Positions 40,047 through 48,041 of a stretch of 64,000 nucleotides of DNA are shown here, piece after piece. Each line of letters opens with the position of its first letter. Position 1 is the first letter of the stretch. The notes beneath the pieces were generated by a model. That model saw only the letters and a program-made list of their open reading frames with translations. It was not told where the DNA came from and did not search any database. Position numbers and translations under genes: made by a program. Origin of the DNA: Pseudomonadota bacterium (GTDB lineage Bacteria > Pseudomonadota > Gammaproteobacteria > Steroidobacterales > Steroidobacteraceae); contig JANXWS010000057.1 of NCBI GenBank assembly GCA_025351005.1, positions 1 to 64,000 on the forward strand, in the 5' to 3' direction.

Positions 40047-41141
40047 ATGCCTCGCATTGACGCGTTCCTCAAGCTCGGCACGGCCCAGGGGTGTTCCGAC
40101 GTGCACCTCGCCGTCGGCGTGCCGCCGATGCTGCGCATGAACGGCGACCTGATGCCGATCCGCTTCCGCAATCTCGGCGACTCCGAGCTCGAGAGCTACG
40201 TCAGCGAGATCATGACGAAGAAGCAGACCGAGACGTTCCGCACCGGCCACGACCTGGATTTTTCCTACGTCGCCGAGGACGGCGGGCGCTTCCGCGTCAA
40301 CATCTTCCGCAAGGAGACCGGCGTCGGTGCCGTGTTCCGCTCGATTCCGTCGCACGTGCCGACGCTCGAGAGCCTCAACCTGCCGCCGATCGTCAAGAAG
40401 CTGATCGACTACCACCAGGGCATGGTGCTGGTGACCGGCTCGACGGGCACGGGCAAGTCGACCACGCTCGCAGCGATGATCCACGAGCTCAACCGGACGC
40501 GGCGCCTGAACATCATCAGCCTCGAGGACCCGATCGAGTTCGTGCACCGCAGCCTCGAGGCACAGGTCATCCAGCGCGAGTACGGCACGCACGTGCCTTC
40601 GTTCGCCGAAGGCGTGCGCGCGGCGATGCGGGAGGACCCGGACGTGATCCTGGTCGGCGAGATGCGCGACGCGGAAACCATTCGCATGGCCATGACCGCC
40701 GCCGAGACCGGCCACCTGGTGCTCGGCACGCTTCACACGACGAGCGCCACCAAGACGATTGACCGCATCATCGACGCACTGCCGATCGAGGAGCGCGAAC
40801 AGACCAAGAGCTTCCTGGCGCAGAGCCTGCTCGCCGTCATCACCCAGGTGCTGGTGCGCCGCGCCGACAGCCGCGTCCGGCGCGCGGTCTGCGAGGTCAT
40901 GGTCATGAACAAGGCGATCGGCAAGCTGATCCAGACCGACCAGACGCACCAGGTTCCGGCGCAGCTGCAGACCGGACGCGAGCTCGGCATGCAGACGCTG
41001 GACCAGGCGCTGCTGGCGGGCGTGCAGGACAAGGAACTGGACCCGGACGACGCCTACCTCAACGCCGCCGACCGGCGCACGCTGCAGCGATTCGTCACCG
41101 ACACGAGTCTGCTGCCCAAGCTTGACATCGGCGCCGGCTGA
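40047..41141 (+). CDS. PilT-family type IV pilus retraction ATPase, copy 1
   Basis: Hexameric secretion ATPase that would depolymerise pili. The 364-residue protein shows Walker [16 protein letters not shown], the Asp box and Walker B ([37 protein letters not shown]), and the His box, as in PilT. The place of the PilT AIRNLIRE motif reads AIGKLIQT, so the motif is degenerate. The C-terminus carries a short extra tail. AAGGA precedes the ATG. The second copy follows after 8 bases. No pilin, PilB or PilC gene lies within the window. Confidence 0.92.
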   Translation: MPRIDAFLKLGTAQGCSDVHLAVGVPPMLRMNGDLMPIRFRNLGDSELESYVSEIMTKKQTETFRTGHDLDFSYVAEDGGRFRVNIFRKETGVGAVFRSIPSHVPTLESLNLPPIVKKLIDYHQGMVLVTGSTGTGKSTTLAAMIHELNRTRRLNIISLEDPIEFVHRSLEAQVIQREYGTHVPSFAEGVRAAMREDPDVILVGEMRDAETIRMAMTAAETGHLVLGTLHTTSATKTIDRIIDALPIEEREQTKSFLAQSLLAVITQVLVRRADSRVRRAVCEVMVMNKAIGKLIQTDQTHQVPAQLQTGRELGMQTLDQALLAGVQDKELDPDDAYLNAADRRTLQRFVTDTSLLPKLDIGAG

Positions 41142-41149
41142 GCCCTGCG

Positions 41150-42211
41150 ATGCCGCGCATCGACGAGTACCTGGTCGAGGTCCTGAACCGCAAGGGCTCG
41201 GACCTGCACTTCCTCGCCGGCGACCCGCCGCGGCTGCGCGTCTACGGCGACCTGCAGCCGCTGCGGCCGGAGGCGCTGAAGGCCGACTTCGTCAAGGAGA
41301 CGCTTCTCGAGATCATGCCGCCGAAGGCGAGCGCGCGTTTCGAGGAGAAGGACGGCGCCGACTTTGCCTACCAGGTGCCGAACCTGGCGCGCTTCCGGGT
41401 CAACGTCATGCGCCACCTCGGCGGCATGGGTGCCGTGCTGCGCGTGATTCCGTCGGTGGCCCTGACGCTCGACCAGCTCAACATGCCGGAACCGGTGCGG
41501 ACGCTGTGCCGCGCCAACAACGGCCTGATCCTGGTCACCGGCAAGACCGGCTCCGGCAAATCGACGACGCTCGCGGCGATGATCGACGACATCAACACGC
41601 GGCTGCATGGTCACCTGCTGACGATCGAGGATCCAATCGAGTTCGTGCACCAGCGCAAGAGCTGCCTCGTCAGCCAGCGCGAGGTTGGCGTGCACGCGCC
41701 GTCGTTCGCGGAAGCCGTGCACTCGGCACTGCGCGAGGACCCAGACGTGATCCTGGTCGGCGAAATGCGCGACCTCGAGACGATTAGCGTCGCCGTGACC
41801 GCGGCCGAGATGGGCATCCTGGTGATGGGCACGCTGCACACCAACGGCGCCACCGCGACCGTCGACCGGATCGTCAACGCGTTCCCCTCCGAAAAGCAGT
41901 CGCACGTGCGCACGATGCTGTCGACCAGCCTGCGCGGCGTGATCTCGCAGCAGCTGATCCCGCGCGCCGGCCAGCCGGGCCGCGTCGCCGCACTCGAGAT
42001 CCTGATCAACAACGCCGCCGTCTCCAACCTGATCCGCCAGGGCAAGATGGACCAGCTCGAGAACACGATGCAAAGCGGCGCGGCCACCGGCATGCGCACG
42101 ATGGATATGGCGATCCACCAGCTGCTCGAGGGCAAGGTCATCTCGGGCCGCGAGGCCTACCGCAAGGCGATCAACAAGAGCCGCTTCGAGCAGTACAAGA
42201 ACAGCGCGTGA
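41150..42211 (+). CDS. PilT/PilU-family retraction ATPase, copy 2
   Basis: The 353-residue protein is a paralogue of the preceding one, with Walker [57 protein letters not shown], and AVSNLIRQ in the AIRNLIRE position, closer to canonical PilT than copy 1. It may be the PilU-like partner or a second PilT. Both ATPases share the conserved DLHF/DVHL start ([20 protein letters not shown]). Copies in tandem after a HEAT-repeat kinase suggest a regulated motor pair; direct evidence is missing. Confidence 0.9.
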   Translation: MPRIDEYLVEVLNRKGSDLHFLAGDPPRLRVYGDLQPLRPEALKADFVKETLLEIMPPKASARFEEKDGADFAYQVPNLARFRVNVMRHLGGMGAVLRVIPSVALTLDQLNMPEPVRTLCRANNGLILVTGKTGSGKSTTLAAMIDDINTRLHGHLLTIEDPIEFVHQRKSCLVSQREVGVHAPSFAEAVHSALREDPDVILVGEMRDLETISVAVTAAEMGILVMGTLHTNGATATVDRIVNAFPSEKQSHVRTMLSTSLRGVISQQLIPRAGQPGRVAALEILINNAAVSNLIRQGKMDQLENTMQSGAATGMRTMDMAIHQLLEGKVISGREAYRKAINKSRFEQYKNSA

Positions 42212-42229
42212 GCGGCGCCGCCGGCCGGC

Positions 42230-42238
42230 TGGCATAAT
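42230..42238 (+). promoter_or_regulatory. extended -10 promoter of metG
   Basis: TGG-CATAAT in the short gap after the second PilT gene, identical to the element before the kinase gene. It would start transcription near 42245, giving a 25-base leader with GGAG before the metG ATG. Confidence 0.6.
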
Positions 42239-42269
42239 CATCGGCCGTCGCCAGTCCCGCCGGAGTCCC

Positions 42270-44276
42270 ATGCGCCGCTTGCTCGTCACCAGCGCTCTGC
42301 CCTACGCCAACGGCCCGCTGCACTTCGGCCACATCCTCGAGGCGGTGCAGACCGACATCTGGGTGCGGGCGCTGCGCCTCGCCGGTCACGAGTGCGTCTA
42401 CGTCTGCGCCGACGACACCCATGGCACGCCGATGATGCTGAAGGCGCAGGCCGAGGGCGTGCCACCGGAGCGGCTGATCGAGAGCGTCGCCGCCGAGCAT
42501 CGCGCGACGTATGCGGACTTCCTGATCGGGCTCGATTTCTTTCACTCCACCCACAGCGACGAGAACCGCGAGCTGACCGAGCGCATCTTCAGGGCGCTCG
42601 ACGCCGGCGGCTACATTTCCCGGCGCACGATCCGCCAGGCGTACGACGCCGAGGCGGCGATGTTTCTGCCCGACCGCTACGTCAAGGGCACGTGCCCGCG
42701 CTGCGGTGCCAAGGACCAGTACGGGGATGCCTGCGAGGTCTGCGGCGCCACCTATACGCCGTCCGACCTGATCGACCCGGTGTCGGTCGTCAGCGGCACG
42801 CGGCCGGTCGAACGCGAGTCGGAGCACCTGTTCTTCCGGCTCGCTGCCTTCGAGCCGATGCTGCGGGAGTGGACCCGCAGCGGCGCCCTCGACGACAGCG
42901 TCGCCAACAAGCTCGACGAGTGGTTCGACACGGGCCTGCGCGACTGGGACATCTCGCGCGATGCGCCGTACTTCGGCTTCGGGATACCGGGACACCCGGG
43001 CAAGTATTTTTACGTCTGGCTCGATGCGCCGGTCGGCTACATGGCGGCGAGCCTGGCTCTGGCGCGCAGCCGCGGCCTCGCGTTCGACGACTGGTGGGGG
43101 CCGGCGAGCACGGTCGAGCTGCACCACTGCATCGGCAAGGACATTCTCTACTTCCACACGCTGTTTTGGCCCGCCGTGCTGCGGGGCGCCGGCCTGCGCC
43201 TGCCGACGGCGGTGCACGCGCACGGCTTCCTGACCGTCAACGGCCAGAAGATGTCGAAGTCGCGTGGCACGTTCATCACCGGCCGGCGCTATCTCGACCG
43301 CCTGCCGGCCGAGGCGCTGCGCTACTACTTCGCGGCCAAGCTCGGACCCGGCATCGACGACATGGACCTGTCGCTCGATGACTTCGTCAGCCGCTACAAC
43401 GCCGACGTGGTCGGCAAGCTCGTCAACATCGCGAGCCGCTGCGCGGGCTTCATCGCGCGCGGCGGCGGACGGCTCGCGGCGGAGCTGCCCGAGCCCGAGC
43501 TGTACGACGAGTTCGCCGCGGCGCGAAGCCGCATCGCTTCGTTGTACGAGGCACGCGACACCGCGACCGCGATCCGCGAGATCGCCGCGCTCGCCGACCG
43601 CGCCAACCAGTACATCGACGCCCGCAAGCCCTGGAATCTCGCCAAGGACCCGGCCCAGGGCGCCTCGGTCGGCGCGGTCTGCACGCAGGGGCTGAACCTG
43701 TTCCGCGTGCTGGTCACCTACCTGCAGCCGGTGCGGCCCGCGATGGCCGAGCGGGCCGGCGCGTTCCTCGGCCGGCCGATCCGTCAATGGGACGACGTCG
43801 CGGAGCCGCTGCTCGGCACGGCCCTGGCGCCATACGTGCCGCTGGCGACCCGCCTCGACCCGAAAGTGGTCGCCTCGCTGATCGAGCCGGAGCCGGCGGT
43901 CGCGCCTGCGGCAGCTGCACCAGCCGCACCGGCCGTGAGCGAGCCGGCGACGGAGATCTCGGTCGACGAGTTCAACCGGATCGACCTGCGCGTCGCGCGC
44001 GTGGTCGCGGCCGCTCTCGTGGAGGGCGCCGACAAGCTGCTGCAGCTGACGCTGGACGTCGGCGACGAGCAGCGCACCGTCTTCGCCGGCATCCGCGGCA
44101 CGTATGCGCCCGAGCAGCTCGTCGGCCGCCACGTTGTCGTGGTCGCGAACCTCAAGCCGCGCAAGATGCGCTTTGGACTCTCGCAGGGCATGGTGCTGGC
44201 CGCCAGCAGCGACGGCCCGGGCGTATTCCTGATAGCCCCGGACGCGGGCGTGAGCGCCGGGATGCGCGTCAAGTAA
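42270..44276 (+). CDS. metG: methionyl-tRNA synthetase
   Basis: Class I synthetase for tRNA-Met. The 668-residue protein has the HIGH-type motif [13 protein letters not shown], a zinc knuckle ([21 protein letters not shown], two CxxC pairs), the KMSKS loop [10 protein letters not shown], and a C-terminal tRNA-binding EMAP-like domain (about 565-668, [32 protein letters not shown]) joined by an Ala/Pro linker, as in the long bacterial form. Followed after 4 bases by rnfB. Confidence 0.96.
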   Translation: MRRLLVTSALPYANGPLHFGHILEAVQTDIWVRALRLAGHECVYVCADDTHGTPMMLKAQAEGVPPERLIESVAAEHRATYADFLIGLDFFHSTHSDENRELTERIFRALDAGGYISRRTIRQAYDAEAAMFLPDRYVKGTCPRCGAKDQYGDACEVCGATYTPSDLIDPVSVVSGTRPVERESEHLFFRLAAFEPMLREWTRSGALDDSVANKLDEWFDTGLRDWDISRDAPYFGFGIPGHPGKYFYVWLDAPVGYMAASLALARSRGLAFDDWWGPASTVELHHCIGKDILYFHTLFWPAVLRGAGLRLPTAVHAHGFLTVNGQKMSKSRGTFITGRRYLDRLPAEALRYYFAAKLGPGIDDMDLSLDDFVSRYNADVVGKLVNIASRCAGFIARGGGRLAAELPEPELYDEFAAARSRIASLYEARDTATAIREIAALADRANQYIDARKPWNLAKDPAQGASVGAVCTQGLNLFRVLVTYLQPVRPAMAERAGAFLGRPIRQWDDVAEPLLGTALAPYVPLATRLDPKVVASLIEPEPAVAPAAAAPAAPAVSEPATEISVDEFNRIDLRVARVVAAALVEGADKLLQLTLDVGDEQRTVFAGIRGTYAPEQLVGRHVVVVANLKPRKMRFGLSQGMVLAASSDGPGVFLIAPDAGVSAGMRVK

Positions 44277-44280
44277 CCCC

Positions 44281-44835
44281 GTGTCCGCGGCGCTCGCCGA
44301 CGCGCTCGACCGGCTGCTGCCGCAAACGCAATGCACGCGCTGCGGCTACCCGGGCTGCCGCCCCTACGCGGAGGCGCTCGCGGCCGGCGCCGCCGACATC
44401 GACCAGTGCCCGCCCGGCGGCCTGCCGACCGCCGCAGGCCTTGCCCGGCTGCTCGGCCGCGAGCCGAAGCCGGTCAGCAGCGCCCATGGCGCCGAGGGTC
44501 CGCCGCGCGTTGCCGTGATCGACGAGAGCGTGTGCATCGGCTGCGCCAAGTGCCTGCCGGCATGCCCCGTCGACGCGATCGTCGGCGCGCGGCGCCAGCT
44601 GCACACGGTGATTGCCGCCGAGTGCTCGGGCTGCGAGCTGTGCCTGCCGCCGTGCCCGGTCGACTGCATCACGCTCGTGGAGGCCGGCGATTCCCCGCTT
44701 GCCCTCGCGGCGCTGCGGCGGCGCGCGGACCAGTATCGCGACCGGATCCGAGCTCGCGCCGAGCGCGCCACGGCACGCGCGGCACACCGCGCCCTGCATT
44801 TCGCGCAGCACGCGCCGGACGGTGTCGAGCCATGA
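44281..44835 (+). CDS. rnfB: orphan RnfB-type ferredoxin
   Basis: RnfB is normally the membrane-linked ferredoxin of the Rnf electron-transport complex. The 184-residue product has the RnfB N-terminal cluster site C-x2-C-x4-C-x16-C (CTRCGYPGC to DIDQC) followed by two [4Fe-4S] ferredoxin motifs ([24 protein letters not shown]). It lacks the usual N-terminal membrane helix and starts directly with the cluster domain, so it should be soluble. No rnfA, C, D, G or E lies here; only the downstream nth partner of the Rnf operon is kept. GTG start is 4 bases after metG. Confidence 0.9.
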   Translation: MSAALADALDRLLPQTQCTRCGYPGCRPYAEALAAGAADIDQCPPGGLPTAAGLARLLGREPKPVSSAHGAEGPPRVAVIDESVCIGCAKCLPACPVDAIVGARRQLHTVIAAECSGCELCLPPCPVDCITLVEAGDSPLALAALRRRADQYRDRIRARAERATARAAHRALHFAQHAPDGVEP

Positions 44836-45503
44836 GCCCGGCGCGCCGCCGTGCGCTGTTCGCCCGGCTCGCGTCAGACGAACCGGAGCCCCGCACCGAA
44901 CTCGTCTGGTCGACGCCGTACCAGCTGCTGGTCGCCGTGATCTTGTCGGCGCAGGCAACCGACCGGAGCGTCAACCAGGCGATGGCGTCGCTGTTCCGCG
45001 TCGCACGCACGCCGCAGGCGATCGTCGCGCTCGGCCTGGCGGAGCTGAAGGGCTACGTGCGCACGATCGGCCTTTACAATACCAAGGCCGCGAACATCAT
45101 CGCGATGTCCAAGCAGCTGCTCGAACGTCACGGCGGCGAGGTGCCACACGACCGCGCCGCGCTCGAGGCACTGCCGGGCGTCGGCCGCAAGACCGCGAAC
45201 GTGATCCTGAACTGCGTGTTCGGCGAGCCGACGATCGCCGTCGACACGCACATCTTTCGGGTGGCCAACCGCACCGGCCTTGCGCCCGGGCGCACCGTCG
45301 GCGACGTCGAGCGCGGACTGCTGCGCAACGTGCCGGCCGACTACCGGCTGCATGCGCATCACTGGCTGCTGCTGCTCGGACGCTACGTCTGCAAAGCGCG
45401 TAAGCCCGAGTGCTGGCGTTGTCCGGTGCGCGCCGAGTGCGGCTACCGGCCGAAGACGCCGGCCGCGGGAGTCAGCCCGTCGGCGCCACGCCGACGCTCT
45501 TGA
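44832..45503 (+). CDS. nth: endonuclease III
   Basis: DNA glycosylase/AP lyase for oxidised pyrimidines. The 223-residue protein has the helix-hairpin-helix [21 protein letters not shown] with the catalytic Lys, the catalytic Asp in [10 protein letters not shown], and the cluster motif C-x6-C-x2-C-x5-C ([17 protein letters not shown]) for [4Fe-4S]. The ATG overlaps the rnfB stop by four bases. The C-terminus extends about 20 residues beyond the cluster motif. Confidence 0.95.
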   Translation: MSPARRRALFARLASDEPEPRTELVWSTPYQLLVAVILSAQATDRSVNQAMASLFRVARTPQAIVALGLAELKGYVRTIGLYNTKAANIIAMSKQLLERHGGEVPHDRAALEALPGVGRKTANVILNCVFGEPTIAVDTHIFRVANRTGLAPGRTVGDVERGLLRNVPADYRLHAHHWLLLLGRYVCKARKPECWRCPVRAECGYRPKTPAAGVSPSAPRRRS

Positions 45504-45846
45504 CCGGCTTGACGCCGATGTCATAGAGGGCGCGACGCAGGTGATGGACGCCGTCCGCGAAACGGCTCTCGCGGCACTCGTTCTCGCCCAGGTCGCGGCC
45601 GTGGCGCGCGCTCGCCGCGCGCGGTGACTGGCGATGCGCCGGCCACGCGACGTCGAACTGGCGCAAGAGATTCTGACAGTCCGTCATCGTCGGCACCGGT
45701 GCCCGCGGCGGCGGCGCGGCAGTGGCGCCCGACGCCGCGGCGGCGCTCCCCGTCGCAAGGCCGATCCCGACCACGAGCGCGCCCAGGCCGCGCCACTGCT
45801 GCGAGACGCGACCGACGGTTCGCCCGGGGGTACTTCGTGATGCCAC
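45472..45846 (-). CDS. small exported protein of unknown function
   Basis: I do not recognise this 124-residue product. It has a long signal-like N-terminus (QQWRGLGALVVGIGLATGSAAAAS), then an alanine/proline-rich stretch and a polar region with two cysteines (TDCQNLL and GENECRESRF). It converges on nth with a 32-base overlap. The GTG start at 45846 has only a weak SD. It is probably periplasmic if real. Confidence 0.5.
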   Translation of the reverse strand: MASRSTPGRTVGRVSQQWRGLGALVVGIGLATGSAAAASGATAAPPPRAPVPTMTDCQNLLRQFDVAWPAHRQSPRAASARHGRDLGENECRESRFADGVHHLRRALYDIGVKPVKSVGVAPTG

Positions 45847-45890
45847 ACGGCGAGCCTAGCGGAGCGCCGCTGCGCGCGCCTTACGGCCGC

Positions 45891-45906
45891 GTTAAGAGTC
45901 CTTAAG
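45891..45906 (+). promoter_or_regulatory. TTAAG direct repeat, candidate response-regulator box
   Basis: GTTAAG-AGTC-CTTAAG carries two TTAAG cores exactly ten bases apart (45892 and 45902), one helical turn, as OmpR-family dimers require. A TATCCT -10 box at 45938-45943 puts the repeat about 45-60 bases upstream of the predicted start of the response-regulator operon, a normal activation position. The cores resemble the YTTAAK hexamers of PmrA-type sites, although the spacing is one base shorter. Confidence 0.5.
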
Positions 45907-45960
45907 GTTGGCCCGGTGCAGCGGCGGGCACATGCCGTATCCTAGGCGCCGGGGACGAAC

Positions 45961-46638
45961 ATGAAGATCCTGCTCGTCGAAGACGATCGTCGCGCCAGCG
46001 AGTATCTGGCGAAGGGACTGCGCGAACTCGGTCACGCGGTCGAGCAGGCATTCGACGGCGAGGCCGGGCTGAAAGCTGCGGCGAACGCCAGTTACGACGT
46101 GCTGGTGCTGGACCGCATGCTGCCGAAGCTCGACGGTCTGGAGATCGTGACGCGGCTGCGTGGCGCCGGCAGCGGCGTCCCGATCCTGATCCTGAGCGCG
46201 CTCGACGAAGTCGACGAGCGAGTGCAGGGTCTGCGCGCCGGCGGCGACGACTATCTCGCCAAGCCCTACCACCTCGAGGAGCTGGCGGCGCGCCTCGACG
46301 CGCTCGCGCGCCGGCAGGGCGAGGCCGGGCCGGCCGGCAAGCTCAGGCTCGCGGACCTCGAGCTCGATGCGCGCGCCCGCAAGGTGACGCGCGCCGGACG
46401 CAAGATCGAGCTCACCGCCCGGGAGTTCCAGCTGCTCGAGTTCCTGATGCGCCACGCCGGACAGGTCGTGACCCGCACGATGATCCTCGAGGGCGTCTGG
46501 GACTACCATTTTGACCCGAAGACCAACGTGATCGACGTCCACGTCAGCCGCCTGCGGCAGGCGATCGACAAGGGCTTCGAGCGCCAGCTGCTGCACACGG
46601 TCCGCGGCTCCGGCTACACCCTGACCGAAGACCCCTGA
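45961..46638 (+). CDS. OmpR-family response regulator
   Basis: The 225-residue protein has a receiver domain with Asp-Asp (VEDDRR), phosphoacceptor Asp in DVLVLDRMLPKLDG, Thr/Ser at LILSALDEVDERVQGLRAGGDDYLAKPY (Ser-Ala and Lys), and a winged-helix C-terminus (ELTAREFQLLEFLMRHAGQVVTRTMILEGVW, NVIDVHVSRLRQAIDKGF, VRGSGYTL). It pairs with the histidine kinase 11 bases downstream. Signal unknown; architecture is closest to the CusR/CopR or QseB/PmrA group. GGGGA precedes the ATG. Confidence 0.93.
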   Translation: MKILLVEDDRRASEYLAKGLRELGHAVEQAFDGEAGLKAAANASYDVLVLDRMLPKLDGLEIVTRLRGAGSGVPILILSALDEVDERVQGLRAGGDDYLAKPYHLEELAARLDALARRQGEAGPAGKLRLADLELDARARKVTRAGRKIELTAREFQLLEFLMRHAGQVVTRTMILEGVWDYHFDPKTNVIDVHVSRLRQAIDKGFERQLLHTVRGSGYTLTEDP

Positions 46639-46649
46639 ACGGCGGCGCC

Positions 46650-48011
46650 GTGGCCCTCGTCAGCTTTGCGCGCTCGTCCATCGCCCGTGTCGCGCTATTG
46701 CACGGACTGCTGGTGGCGGCATCGATGACGGTGGTGCTCGGCGGCGTCTACCTCGTGACCTCGCGCATCATCGCCGCCGAGGGCGACCAGCTGATCGCGC
46801 TCGAGGCTCAGGGGCTCGCGGAGGAGTTCCGCGAGAAGGACCTGGACGCATTCGTGACCGCGGTGGTGGATCGCGCCGAGGATCCGTGGGTGCGCGGCGG
46901 GGTCTACGAGCTGCGCGGTCCGCGCGGCGATTTCCTGGCTGGAAACGTCGTCGTACTGCCGGAGCTCGCGGTCCGGCCGGGAGGCTGGGCCGAGTTCGAC
47001 GTCGCGGTCACCCGCGGCGATGCCAACGCAAGTCGCCGCATCCGGGCGCGCGTGATCGACCTCGCCGGCGGCTTCCGGCTGCTGGTCGGCCACGACGTGC
47101 AGGATCGCCGGGCGTTCCGCGACGTCATGCTGCGCAGCCTCGCGTGGGCGGTGCTCGTCACCGCGGTGTTCGGCGCAGTCGGCGGCCTGTGGCTCGGCCG
47201 GCGCATCTCGCGCACGGCACAGGCGATCACCGCCAGCGCCGGACGCATCGCGGCGGGCAGCCTCGGCGAGCGCCTGCCGGTCAGCGGCAGCGGTGACGAA
47301 ATCGACGCCCTCGTGACGCGGTTCAACGAGCTGCTCGACCGGGTCGAGTCGCTGACGGCGACGATGCGGGCGGTGCTCGACAGCACCGCCCACGACCTGC
47401 GCGGCCATCTGAACCGGATCCGCGGTGCCGCGCAGGCCGTGCGCCATGTGGCGACGAGCGACGCGCAGGCGGCCGCATCCGATACGGTGCTTGCCGAGAT
47501 CGACCGGCTGAGCGCGACGCTGCACGGACTCTTGCGCATCGCGCTCGCAGAATCCGGCACGGCGCCGCTTGAGGCCGTCGATCTCAGCGGCGTCGCCGAG
47601 GACCTGGCGGAGTTCTACCGGCCGGCGGCGGGCCCGGGCCAGCTCAAGGTGACGATCGAGCCGGGACTGGTCGTGCGCGGCCATCGCCAGCTGCTCGCGC
47701 AGGCCCTCTCGAACCTGATCGACAATGCCCTCAAGTACGGCCGCGGTACGCCGGTGGAGCTATCCCTGCGGCGCGCCGGCGACCGCGCCCGGCTGGAGGT
47801 CGCCGATGCCGGCCCCGGCATCCCCTCCGAGCACCGTGAGCTCGCCACGCAACGTTTCCGGAGACTGCCGGCGAGCTCGGGACGACCGGGCTCGGGGCTT
47901 GGATTGTCGCTGGTTGCGGCCGTGGCGCGGCTGCACCAGGCGCAGCTCGAGCTGGCAGACGCGGCGCCTGGCCTGCGGGTGGCGCTCGAGGTTCCGCTCG
48001 TCGCGGGCTGA
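46650..48011 (+). CDS. sensor histidine kinase
   Basis: The 453-residue membrane kinase has TM1 (about 14-36), a periplasmic sensor of about 125 residues, TM2 (about 165-187), a HAMP domain (GRRISRTAQAITASAGRIAAGSLGERLPV), the H-box STAHDLRGHLNRIRG with the phosphorylated His, and the catalytic domain with N-box NLIDNALKYG and G-boxes ADAGPGIP and GSGLGLSL. It pairs with the upstream regulator. The start is GTG. The loop sensor shows no known metal-binding cluster. Confidence 0.92.
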   Translation: MALVSFARSSIARVALLHGLLVAASMTVVLGGVYLVTSRIIAAEGDQLIALEAQGLAEEFREKDLDAFVTAVVDRAEDPWVRGGVYELRGPRGDFLAGNVVVLPELAVRPGGWAEFDVAVTRGDANASRRIRARVIDLAGGFRLLVGHDVQDRRAFRDVMLRSLAWAVLVTAVFGAVGGLWLGRRISRTAQAITASAGRIAAGSLGERLPVSGSGDEIDALVTRFNELLDRVESLTATMRAVLDSTAHDLRGHLNRIRGAAQAVRHVATSDAQAAASDTVLAEIDRLSATLHGLLRIALAESGTAPLEAVDLSGVAEDLAEFYRPAAGPGQLKVTIEPGLVVRGHRQLLAQALSNLIDNALKYGRGTPVELSLRRAGDRARLEVADAGPGIPSEHRELATQRFRRLPASSGRPGSGLGLSLVAAVARLHQAQLELADAAPGLRVALEVPLVAG

Positions 48012-48017
48012 GGAGCA

Positions 48018-48041
48018 GGCCGAGGCAACTCAGGCCTTTTT
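48018..48041 (+). terminator. intrinsic terminator after the two-component operon
   Basis: GGCCGAG-GCAA-CTCaGGCC forms a stem with one bulged A capped by a GNRA tetraloop (GCAA) and is followed by TTTTT. It lies seven bases after the kinase stop. Its right part overlaps the 3' end of the convergent lpdA gene. Confidence 0.75.

Noticed and set aside
37620-40949. 1109-aa minus-strand ORF
   Set aside because: It is the antisense shadow of the HEAT-repeat kinase and PilT genes; it is Arg/His/Val-rich with no domain, as expected for high-G+C antisense frames.
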